64,000 bases of DNA from Phycisphaerae bacterium (lineage in GTDB: Bacteria; Planctomycetota; Phycisphaerae; UBA1845): the NCBI GenBank assembly GCA_029260115.1, contig JAJDDW010000040.1:1-64000 (forward strand), read 5' to 3'. Below, piece by piece: positions 19,701 through 27,600 of the stretch. The first letter of the stretch is position 1; each line of letters begins with the position of its first letter. A program made the position numbers and the translations under genes. Under the pieces are notes generated by a model that had not been told where the DNA came from, ran no database searches, and was given only the letters and a program-made list of their open reading frames with translations.

Positions 19701-22700
19701 CAATAAAGCCGGAACCGAAGCATGCACCAACTCATATTGAACCCAAGTGCGCTCAGCGATTTCGTTGCTCTCCAAATCTTCGATTAGCGTGCCAATAAAG
19801 TCTAACGCAGCCACAGGCCCTAACGCCATGATGGAATTGTTGCGCGGGCTACTTGTAAGCTTTATATCCTCAGGATCAATACCCAACATATCCCCAGCCG
19901 CAGTGCGCTGCATAATTGGCCGAGGAAACTGCCCCCCATTGCCACTACTAAGAGAAGCAGTCGTTGCACTCCCTCTACGACCAGCGACGCTGCTTTTCGG
20001 ACTAGGCGTTGCGGCACGTGTGGTCGAATCCGACATACCCAGCCAATCTTTCAACAGCATTTCAACTTCAGCCGCGTTAAGTTTTTTCACTGGATAAATG
20101 CGCATCTCGCTATTGATGGGTCGAGGCTGATCCACCGTGGCTAACAACTTCAAAATAGCAGGATACTGATTCGTATCGGCCCGTAATATCAGCGACCGAT
20201 CACGCGGGTTCGGCATAACCCGGACCGAAGTCGGCGGCAACTGGGGCACCGCTTGAGGCTGATTCTTCTGCTGATCAGCCTGACGCTTATCATCCTGCTG
20301 CCCCTTCTGTTGTTGCTGTTGCTGCTGTTGCTGCTGCTGTCGAGCACGTTGCTGTTGCTGCTGCTGGGCACGCGATACTTCCTGACGCTGTTGCTGGGTC
20401 GCATTGAACATCTCGTTGATAATTTCTGTCGCGCTGTACACATCAATATACTTAACGCGATAAATACGAATATCCGGCGGACGAGGAAGGTCTTTCATTT
20501 CCTCCTTCAACTCATCCAGCCAATCCGGCACCTCTTCTAATACCTGCCGAGGACCAACAACAATCATGCCGCCAGTCGATTCATCATACTTAATTATCAC
20601 CTTCTCAGCCGAGGTGGGTTTCTTGGTGTTTTTGGGCATGCGTTCTGTCGTCACGACTTCGTCATCGCGACCTTCACCAGGCTCATCCTCTAATAACGCA
20701 CGCCCCTTATCATGCACTAAATCAGAAAGCGCATCACGATCACCCGAAGACACAGGTTGTTGCGGGGGAGCGGATTTCGCTGTTGATTCCTTCACATCAC
20801 CCGGCGGCGGCGCATCGCGCTTGGGCTGTTCTTCCGTTTGCCCCATAGCTGACGCAGCCAAACCCTGCAACGCCGATGTAAATGCTAGCGGCATGACACA
20901 GCGATTCACAGCACTCGTTCGTGGCCCAAGCTGCTGCATACCTTGCGATTGATCCTCACGTGGCGACATATCCTCAATTTCAATATCCAACTCTGGATGA
21001 TTAATCTTCATCCAAAGCGCTACGTCCTTAGGGCTAATACCCACAGGAACAGCAAAGGCCTTGGGGCGACTTCGAGCGAGCTCGCTTTCTATGTCCACAT
21101 ACTCCCGAATCAGATTTCTAATCTCATCAAATCGATCGCGATGCGGATAACGCACAATCAACATATCACCAAAAGACGCATAATCTACATGAGGCAGCTC
21201 ATCACTAGGCTCCCATAGTGCTGACAATACGCCATCCAATTCATATGAAGCATCATAAGCATCAACGTGTTCTAGCGTATAAATAAATTTTGGAACCGAC
21301 GGAGGATTGTATAATTCATCCGGCGTATCCAAATTAGAGATAATGCGATCCACTTCCGTCAATTTCGCCGGACTAGCTGAGACAATCAGCGTGTGATCGA
21401 TCAAGTCCGCCCGCAGATAAATATCATCCGTGGTCCGCGTAATTGTCGTCACAAACGCTTCGTCTTCATCCTCATCATCCATCGAAGCTAACATCTGCCG
21501 CGACCCACCAGCCTTGGCTCGAGCTTGTCCACCCTGGCGACGCACGCCAGCACGCTTAGCTGGTACAGACACAGTATTCACGATCAGATCCACCAACATT
21601 TTCATATCGATATGTTTAATCTGATAAATCTTCAAACTACGCGCACCGCCCGCGATACTGTCCAGATGAGCAATCCATTCCTTAGCCTTAGCCACCAGCT
21701 TAATAGGCCCTTGAAGAACTACCGCCGCCCCGCCAGGCGCTTCAACAATTTGAAATTCCCCCGCCGGATTGGCTATGTTCATTTGCGCTTTAAGCTTAGT
21801 CCCAGGCGACCGCTTGCGCGTGTCGCCGCCCATGAGCGACTGAATGGAACTAACCATCTCACTGGCATCAGCGTTTTGTAGTGAAATCGTCTCAAACGCA
21901 GATGATTCGTCACTGGCTTTGTCGAACATCTCAACTAACTCGCGGGCTTCATCAATAATCGCTCGAGGCGCAGCCAATACAATCTGAGCATTACGATCAT
22001 CAGCTTGCAAATGATATCGATCAGGCTGACTGGTCGTCTTTTTACGAGGAATCGTCACCTTGCCCCCACGATTGCTCTTCGGCGCAGACACCGAGCCTTC
22101 TTGCTCTGAAAGCGAACCAGCCATCACCAACTGCTGCACTTTCAATTCCAACAGCGGCGCAATTTGCTCGACTATGTCACTTGGCGGCACAAACCGCACA
22201 GCTATTGTGATAACCTCAACCGCGTCACCACTCTCCGCTGGCAGATCAAATTGCTTTATCAACAACCGCGCTTCTTCAATAATAGACACCGGAGCCGCAA
22301 TCACGATGCGGTGATTCCGCTCATCAACCACCATATGAAAACGCTCACTATCCGCCTTCGCCGTACGACCAGCTATGCGCACACCAGGCTTCCTAGCCGC
22401 ACTAGACGTTGACGATTCAGCTTCATCAGCCAATTCACCTTCGCTCACCAACTGTTGCACCTTCAGCGACAACAATGGCTCAATCAGCTCGATCAATTCA
22501 ATTGAATCCGCATGTTCAATCTTAATAAAAGCCGTTTGAATCTCATCCCCTTCAGAGGGCGTATCGAATGCCTGAATCAACTTACGAGCTTCAATAACAA
22601 TGGGTTCAGCCGCCGCGACGACAATCCGATGGTTACGAGCATCTGGTAACAACTGATATAGATCACCATCACCGGCCGAACTCGTCGGCTTCCTCTGACC

Positions 22701-25691
22701 AGCGATGCGCACGCTAGGTTTATCTCGTCCGGCCACATCTTCAATAACGCCCGTCAAAATCAAATGTTGCACCTTGATCGAAAGCAAAGGCTCGATCAAC
22801 TCCACAATCTGCTCAGGGTCAGCATGAGTAATAGCAACATACTCAACCAACACTTCATCAATTTCTTCCTTAGGACGAAGAATATCGAGAAGCTTTTCGA
22901 TTTCAGCAAACATCGCAGGCTCGGCCACCACAATCAGTTTGCCCGACGAAGCCTGAGGTAAAAATTGTGCGCCTTCTGGCGAAGCCGCAGCCTTCCTAGC
23001 CGTTGGAGGTGTTACAGCCGAGCCACTTTCCTTAGAAGACATAAGCGACTGCAGCGAATCTGACAGCGCGACCACATCCGTACCCGGAGGGAAATCGTCG
23101 TATACACGAATCTCACGCTGATCCCGCGCTACATCAAATTCCAAAATCAGCGCCGCCACCTCTTCCATTTGTGCAGGAGACGTGCGTACAATCAGACGAT
23201 CATCAAGCTGAATTATCTTCAATGGCCCATCATCATCACCACCAGTGGTCGGCATGCCAGGCCTTGGCTTACCCCGCGTAGGCTTTTTGGCGCTATCAGC
23301 AAGAAGAGAACTGATCGTAGCCATCATATCCTCAGCTTTGCGATGCTTAATCACAAAAACGCGCTGCACGATATCATCAGGCTGATCAAACTGAGCCAAC
23401 AACTGCTTGATGAGCGTGACCTCACTATCCTTAGCCCCGATGACCACCATGCCACCATCCGTCGTTTCGTAACGAATGCCACCCTTTTTTGCCGCCGGAC
23501 CTCTAGTCGCGCCGCCACCTTCAATCAATGCCGAAATTTTTTCAATCGCAACCTCAGCCGAGATATGCTCAACCGGAATGACTACAAACTCAGCCGACTG
23601 CGAAAGCTGTTCCAACTCATCAATTACCGTCTTAATGTCTGACCACTCTTCATCATTACACAACACATACAACCGCCCGCCATCGTCGTCCGACGTGAAC
23701 TTACCCTTTGATTCACTTTTACCAGCAGGCCGCCTAGCCCGAACTGGACGCTTAGGCACTGAGCCTGTCCCCGCCCGACTGGTCTCATATTCCTGAAGGA
23801 TGCTAGCCACAAAAGAAGGAAGCTGGTTTTTCAATTGAACAATATGAAGCTCGACCGCCTCGCCAGCGACATCAAGCTCAACCAACAGTAATTTCACCTG
23901 CTCTAAATCCTCTGGAGAGCCAGTAAAATAAATCGCATCACCGTTCGGGGCAGCCACAACCTCAGATTGCTTTTCACTAGGCGAGCGGGCATTCTTAGGC
24001 TGCTTAACTATTGACCCATCTATCAGCTTGGAGATAGTCCCCACAATATCTTCTGCCTCGGTATGCTTAAGTGCTATCCGAATAGGCCCGACTTCAGTTT
24101 CAATATCAAAAGATTCAACCAATTGACGCACCCGGGCCACATCCTGATCCGAGGCCATAACAATAATCGCCCGCGCTACCGGATGCGTAATCAGCCGAAT
24201 CTCATCCACCGTAGCCGACTGCCCTGCAGGTTTTCTACCGCGCGACGTGGGCCGTTTCACTTTCGAAGCATCTTCAGGCGGCGTTAAAATATCCTGCAGC
24301 GTGACTACCAACGACTCTGGGTTCGCATACTTCACATCAATTACGACAGGGCGAAATTCTATCGACGTATCCACGTCAACATAAGGCAATAACAGCTTGA
24401 TTTCTTCAATCTTATTGCGCATACCGCGCACAATAAGCACCCCTTGCCCATCGGAAGGCACCACGCTAAGTGCCGGTTCTTCGACACTGTCCAGCGCGCT
24501 CTTATTTACACCCCGTGGTGCACGCGACCTCGGACGGGCTGTAGCCACATCCAAATCCATCAATTCCTTCAATTTCTCATAAGCTTCCGAAGGTGGAATA
24601 TGGATGACATCAATAACTTCCAACGTGCGGGGGTCTTGCCCTTGAGGCGACACCAAAATGGGAACTAAGTCGAGATACTTACGAATATCACTCGCCAGCG
24701 CAAAAATCGCGACCGTATTAGAATTTTCCAGCGGCGTCACCCGCACATAATCCGGCATGAAGTCTCGAACAATTGTCAAATCAGATAAGGAACCCGACTG
24801 CGGCGTATATAACACCAACACCAGCTCCTCATCTGCAAGCTGAGCCGCCTGAAAATCCGCCTCGCTGCGATACATCATCTCCGGCTCAAGCTCGCGCAAA
24901 TAATCATTCACTCGAATCACTTCGAGATGTGTATCTCGCCTCAACATCCAATAAGGCTCTAACGGCTTATAATTAAACAGCAGCATTCGAATACGCTTGA
25001 GCAATTCAGCAAACGAAAGCTCCTCCTCAGTCACAAAGCTCACCCTACCGTCCGGGGGCTTAACACCAATCACCCCAAGACCAGTCTCCCGCGCCACCAT
25101 CGAAATCAAATCTTCATACGTGCCATCTACAATGCTAAATTGATACTTACCCTCTTCCGGCATAACAGATGAAAACGTCGGCGGGATATCGATAGCCGTC
25201 TCTTTCGCAGTTGAACCACCCCTGCCGACAGACTTAGCCACGTTGACCCGGCCAGCTCGCGCTGACGCAGGCTTGCTCGCTGCAGCAGCCGCCTGAGATT
25301 CCTTATGCTTTCGCTGACGCGCTTTGATCTCTTCCCGCCGCTGCATCGCCCGCTCTTTCGCGGTCATAATCGTCTTACTTTTATCTTCAACAGGTTGAGC
25401 AACAGGCTCTATCGTGACACCAGCCGCTGCTGGCGGAATCTTCACCTTCCCGATAGCAGCCGCCTCCTTGGCCTTATCGCTCCGCTGTGGACTCCCCCGA
25501 CGCGGCGTAATAGCCCGTGATTTATCAGGCGACTTCTCCGGCTTCTGAACCTTAGCAGGTGTCTGACCCACAGTAGTTAGCGGAAAAAGAAAAGGGACAA
25601 TCAGCACCACCACATACCAAACTAGCCTATGCGCATGCGCCAGGCCGTTAGTCTTCATTCGCTTCGCTTGTATCTGCGGGTCACTCATCAT
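16707..25691 (-). CDS. Giant periplasmic protein of about 28 tandem secretin N-type modules, no barrel
   Basis: A 2994-residue exported protein. The signal segment (WYVVVLIVPFLFPLTTVG) is followed by a Lys/Ala/Pro-rich linker to about residue 175, then an N0/STN-like domain (YQFSIVDGTYEDLISMVARE). From there to near residue 2940 I count about 28 repeats with the secretin_N pattern: a beta strand, 'HADA..VV..I..L', a variable loop, 'D.R.N.LIV.A', then a helix ending 'I..LD'. It ends in a Ser/Thr/Gly-rich basic tail. The secretin signature VPILGDLPY and the barrel are absent. Oddities are a Gln-rich loop near residues 1755-1810 and a hydrophobic stretch near 1595-1620. AGGAAG precedes the start by eight bases, and the stop of the preceding PilO-like gene is 21 bases upstream. 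Probably a periplasmic extension or ring stack of the adjacent machine. No described homologue is known to me. Confidence 0.9.
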   Translation of the reverse strand: MMSDPQIQAKRMKTNGLAHAHRLVWYVVVLIVPFLFPLTTVGQTPAKVQKPEKSPDKSRAITPRRGSPQRSDKAKEAAAIGKVKIPPAAAGVTIEPVAQPVEDKSKTIMTAKERAMQRREEIKARQRKHKESQAAAAASKPASARAGRVNVAKSVGRGGSTAKETAIDIPPTFSSVMPEEGKYQFSIVDGTYEDLISMVARETGLGVIGVKPPDGRVSFVTEEELSFAELLKRIRMLLFNYKPLEPYWMLRRDTHLEVIRVNDYLRELEPEMMYRSEADFQAAQLADEELVLVLYTPQSGSLSDLTIVRDFMPDYVRVTPLENSNTVAIFALASDIRKYLDLVPILVSPQGQDPRTLEVIDVIHIPPSEAYEKLKELMDLDVATARPRSRAPRGVNKSALDSVEEPALSVVPSDGQGVLIVRGMRNKIEEIKLLLPYVDVDTSIEFRPVVIDVKYANPESLVVTLQDILTPPEDASKVKRPTSRGRKPAGQSATVDEIRLITHPVARAIIVMASDQDVARVRQLVESFDIETEVGPIRIALKHTEAEDIVGTISKLIDGSIVKQPKNARSPSEKQSEVVAAPNGDAIYFTGSPEDLEQVKLLLVELDVAGEAVELHIVQLKNQLPSFVASILQEYETSRAGTGSVPKRPVRARRPAGKSESKGKFTSDDDGGRLYVLCNDEEWSDIKTVIDELEQLSQSAEFVVIPVEHISAEVAIEKISALIEGGGATRGPAAKKGGIRYETTDGGMVVIGAKDSEVTLIKQLLAQFDQPDDIVQRVFVIKHRKAEDMMATISSLLADSAKKPTRGKPRPGMPTTGGDDDGPLKIIQLDDRLIVRTSPAQMEEVAALILEFDVARDQREIRVYDDFPPGTDVVALSDSLQSLMSSKESGSAVTPPTARKAAASPEGAQFLPQASSGKLIVVAEPAMFAEIEKLLDILRPKEEIDEVLVEYVAITHADPEQIVELIEPLLSIKVQHLILTGVIEDVAGRDKPSVRIAGQRKPTSSAGDGDLYQLLPDARNHRIVVAAAEPIVIEARKLIQAFDTPSEGDEIQTAFIKIEHADSIELIELIEPLLSLKVQQLVSEGELADEAESSTSSAARKPGVRIAGRTAKADSERFHMVVDERNHRIVIAAPVSIIEEARLLIKQFDLPAESGDAVEVITIAVRFVPPSDIVEQIAPLLELKVQQLVMAGSLSEQEGSVSAPKSNRGGKVTIPRKKTTSQPDRYHLQADDRNAQIVLAAPRAIIDEARELVEMFDKASDESSAFETISLQNADASEMVSSIQSLMGGDTRKRSPGTKLKAQMNIANPAGEFQIVEAPGGAAVVLQGPIKLVAKAKEWIAHLDSIAGGARSLKIYQIKHIDMKMLVDLIVNTVSVPAKRAGVRRQGGQARAKAGGSRQMLASMDDEDEDEAFVTTITRTTDDIYLRADLIDHTLIVSASPAKLTEVDRIISNLDTPDELYNPPSVPKFIYTLEHVDAYDASYELDGVLSALWEPSDELPHVDYASFGDMLIVRYPHRDRFDEIRNLIREYVDIESELARSRPKAFAVPVGISPKDVALWMKINHPELDIEIEDMSPREDQSQGMQQLGPRTSAVNRCVMPLAFTSALQGLAASAMGQTEEQPKRDAPPPGDVKESTAKSAPPQQPVSSGDRDALSDLVHDKGRALLEDEPGEGRDDEVVTTERMPKNTKKPTSAEKVIIKYDESTGGMIVVGPRQVLEEVPDWLDELKEEMKDLPRPPDIRIYRVKYIDVYSATEIINEMFNATQQQRQEVSRAQQQQQQRARQQQQQQQQQQQKGQQDDKRQADQQKNQPQAVPQLPPTSVRVMPNPRDRSLILRADTNQYPAILKLLATVDQPRPINSEMRIYPVKKLNAAEVEMLLKDWLGMSDSTTRAATPSPKSSVAGRRGSATTASLSSGNGGQFPRPIMQRTAAGDMLGIDPEDIKLTSSPRNNSIMALGPVAALDFIGTLIEDLESNEIAERTWVQYELVHASVPALLAYLRGRYAEGEEDKSAGRQMDDSEISMSAAGSLNSPTLIGYPPLKILSVQGTAEQHAEIAELVAKFDRPAQADFEVINLAHADASMVAETLTSIFQGVNLTQGSQKRVAKESKTSSTAQTRFIGQEGGRTVFYSAPEHLHEKILETVKKLEEEAQERASLRMITLEHARPSEVSQAITMAYAPSARDSGSTLPPFTVTGDDNSKQLLVMTDDEMFLEIQSLAKLLDKPREFEAEFRVFRLKHANARRIYETLSKLMGDYVKGLPASDQIDGFGADVDDQANAIVVLGGPLIFGFVEHALQRIDTPENADQPPGFFMIALKNSDAREVASNITRLWSGAVGTAGEDPPIVEANATLNVLVVRGTQKQVDQIKKDFVDPLEDNIAPQLMTETIALQHIRVEEAAELITTIYDKRQEAMQEISGGKIVSPHEYTVVVTPDGSTNTLVVQASQANVTDIKARIADMDQPDVAAQYAVTTKVYGLTFANPASVVTIIKERSRMKEQGGGKKKTSLQDLVLAVEEPATQSVAVTANAHNHEWVQTLIRQLDDKETALSRIDQVKTFKLAFADPFIVSEAISQLFRGGGKSSQTPVIAVAEPVARVVIVTASQANLSRIELLIAELDTEGSSRQSVHVVHLSNADAESVVKTIDDIFIKSQPNRQGSQAPPISISALGGSKAVLVKSSAEDFADIQAIVKQLDTEEAGTGEVVRVLTLLYADATEVQLAMEAYLKKSGDKGSDELVGDTRISVLTQSNGLVVSGSAGRVEQIEQLVKQLDEESEKGVVPQIIKLKYADVGFILPQLQEMFVDQKGGGKRDRVQPVIVSNDLMNSLIIRAAPADIAAIEAIVSKLDTEEAASVTPFKIIKVASGINVEELADLLETSVNEGIKAAAPKGKGRSEVATVSIQADKRTSTLVVAGNQSYFNDIEEMVSAYERLGPTGETIKIIQLGSTPANEVMALIDQLKGGTTGSKGSRGTTNKRSSGTRSSGSTSSKTQTTRGR
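20269..20376 (-). repeat. Polyglutamine-coding CAG/CAA tract in the giant N-module gene
   Basis: On the minus strand this stretch is a dense run of CAG and CAA codons coding for Gln runs broken by Arg, Ala and Lys. It lies in the variable loop of one N-type module. The CAG/CAA mixture shows it is not a pure slippage repeat. Such a tract may vary in length among strains. Confidence 0.85.
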
Positions 25692-25712
25692 CTTATTACT
25701 TCCTAGAATGCC

Positions 25713-27530
25713 TTACCGATTGCCGCGCCGTTTCCCAAACTTCTTCGTCCGACGACCCCGATTCGGGGATTGCTTCACATACGGCGGCCTCTTCTTCACT
25801 GTATTCGCTTGCGGTTTATCAGCTGCGCCAGCCTTGCTGGCCTCGCCAGTTTTATTAGCCTCGCCAGTTTTACTAACCCCATCAGTATTGCTAGGCATTA
25901 CCGCTGGCTTACCCGATTTCACGGGCGCCGCAGGAACCACCTCAGTCTCGCCGGACTTCGTAGGAACAGCCACCGGCGCTAGACCAGCCGCATCGCCACG
26001 ACCTGCATATTGTTGTACCGGCACACCCACTGCCGGTTTCGCAACCTGCGCGGGTTTCACTGTTGGCGTAGGCGCACCTGCTAAATCTGCATCCCTAGAA
26101 ACATCCTTAGATGAATCACCAGCCGCTGGAACGGCTTCCCCCTTGGAATCCGCATCAGGAACTGCTACCGGAACCTCAACTGGCACCTCAACAGGAACGA
26201 TTGCCGCAGCCTTTTCATCCGCCAGAATCTGCTCAGCCAAAGACTGAAAACGTGGATACTCAGACGCATCTGCTAACTGCAAATCATCGCTTATATTGGC
26301 TCCGACCGGATAAACATAAAACTCATCTTCCCATCGCACCAACGCCGCCCGAGGATGAACAAAGACCAACGTACCGCCATCAAGCTCATCGCCTGTCGCG
26401 TAATAAGAGCGCTCACGGCGCTTTGCATTATAAACCTGAATTTCACCAGTACGCTCCTGCACTCGATTGCGCACCAACGCCACCTGAATCGTCATCTGCT
26501 TACCGTCAGGCCAACGCGTACGCCGCTTTACCACCGGTGGCGGTGGCGGTGGTGGCTGCGTAGGTGTAACTGGCGTTGGCGCTACAGCGACCGCCACAGG
26601 TTTTTCTTTCACGTCAACCGTCACCTGCGCCGTCGAAACATGGCCACTATCATCCGACACCTGGAGTGCATAATGGAACGTACCTACCTTCGATGTATTT
26701 ATCGTAGGTCGATTCGTATCCCCAGCCGACAAGCCAGGATCACCTGTCCATTCAAATATATATTTCCCATCCCCGCCCTTAGCACTACCGCCCAAGGTCA
26801 ATTTCGTTCCCACAACGACCGACTGATTACTTCCCGCCATCGCAATCAACGGGTCATATGGAATAAATTCAGTAAACGGCGTCCGCTTCGAAATCGATGA
26901 GTAATCTCGCCCTAAATGACGAACCACCTTTTCAGGCTGATCCAAGTCGGCGTCCAAGACCTTTTTACCAAGCATCTGATGCTGGGGCAGCACCCATACC
27001 TCAAGCGGAACCCGGAGGTTTACCTGCTCGCGGCTACTTTGCTTGCCGCGACGCGATGAGTTTTTTGGAAATATAGAAGCACTACCCACGCGCACCAATT
27101 GCGGCAACTCGCTCAGGTCTTCCAGAAATGAAGTCACCGAAGCCAACGAACCGACCGCTGTGACCGTAAGCGACATCTTAGTAACACCCGTCTTGCGATC
27201 GGCATGAGGCTTGCTCGGAGTCGTAGCCGCTTCTTGAAGTTTGTGACTAGCAAAAAGAGTGTTTATCCGCTGACGGAGCGCATTCTCAACCTTCCTGACA
27301 TCTCCCGAACCCATACGATCCATCATGCGACGATAATCTCTTACCGCCCATTCAACTTCTTCCTGCTTACGCTCAAGCTTATCGAGATCTTCAGTTCGAC
27401 GGGCCACACGATCACTCAACGTCACCAAAGGCTCAATCCACCACGGGTATACCGACTTGGACACCATGATGTACAACACCATCGCGCCAAACACGCCAGC
27501 CAGGATTTTCGTTTTCTTATCCATCAGCAC
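25713..27530 (-). CDS. PilO (GspM)-like protein fused to a PKD domain and a PilP/GspC-like domain
   Basis: A 605-residue inner-membrane protein. One membrane helix (residues 8-27) is followed by a coiled coil (about 38-70) and a PilO/GspM-like ferredoxin fold (about 110-185, MSLTVTAVGSLASVTSFLED). Residues 228-307 form a PKD-like beta-sandwich (IFEWTGDPGLSAGD, GTFHYALQVSDDSGH). After a Pro-rich hinge, residues 335-412 resemble the PilP/GspC HR domain (YYATGDELDGGTLVFVHP, YVYPVGANISDD), which in other systems contacts the secretin N0 domain. The remaining 165 residues are low-complexity Ala/Pro/Val/Lys with a very basic end. The fusion would explain why no separate gspC or pilP is present. Recognition of the HR part is by pattern only. 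Confidence 0.8.
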   Translation of the reverse strand: MLMDKKTKILAGVFGAMVLYIMVSKSVYPWWIEPLVTLSDRVARRTEDLDKLERKQEEVEWAVRDYRRMMDRMGSGDVRKVENALRQRINTLFASHKLQEAATTPSKPHADRKTGVTKMSLTVTAVGSLASVTSFLEDLSELPQLVRVGSASIFPKNSSRRGKQSSREQVNLRVPLEVWVLPQHQMLGKKVLDADLDQPEKVVRHLGRDYSSISKRTPFTEFIPYDPLIAMAGSNQSVVVGTKLTLGGSAKGGDGKYIFEWTGDPGLSAGDTNRPTINTSKVGTFHYALQVSDDSGHVSTAQVTVDVKEKPVAVAVAPTPVTPTQPPPPPPPVVKRRTRWPDGKQMTIQVALVRNRVQERTGEIQVYNAKRRERSYYATGDELDGGTLVFVHPRAALVRWEDEFYVYPVGANISDDLQLADASEYPRFQSLAEQILADEKAAAIVPVEVPVEVPVAVPDADSKGEAVPAAGDSSKDVSRDADLAGAPTPTVKPAQVAKPAVGVPVQQYAGRGDAAGLAPVAVPTKSGETEVVPAAPVKSGKPAVMPSNTDGVSKTGEANKTGEASKAGAADKPQANTVKKRPPYVKQSPNRGRRTKKFGKRRGNR

Positions 27531-27600
27531 CCAAGCGTTTTACTTACGGACACTTCAGTGGGTGGCTTGGGGACGCACAGCCTACCCGCATCAACACCCA

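Noticed and set aside
20269-20376. Possible CRISPR or pure trinucleotide microsatellite
   Set aside because: The repeats are mixed CAG/CAA codons in frame within a long coding sequence, with no spacers; it encodes a Gln-rich loop.
25708-26247. 179-codon Ala/Ser/Thr-rich frame on the plus strand
   Set aside because: Antisense to the low-complexity tail of the PilO-like protein; the repeats mirror Pro/Ala codons of the real gene.
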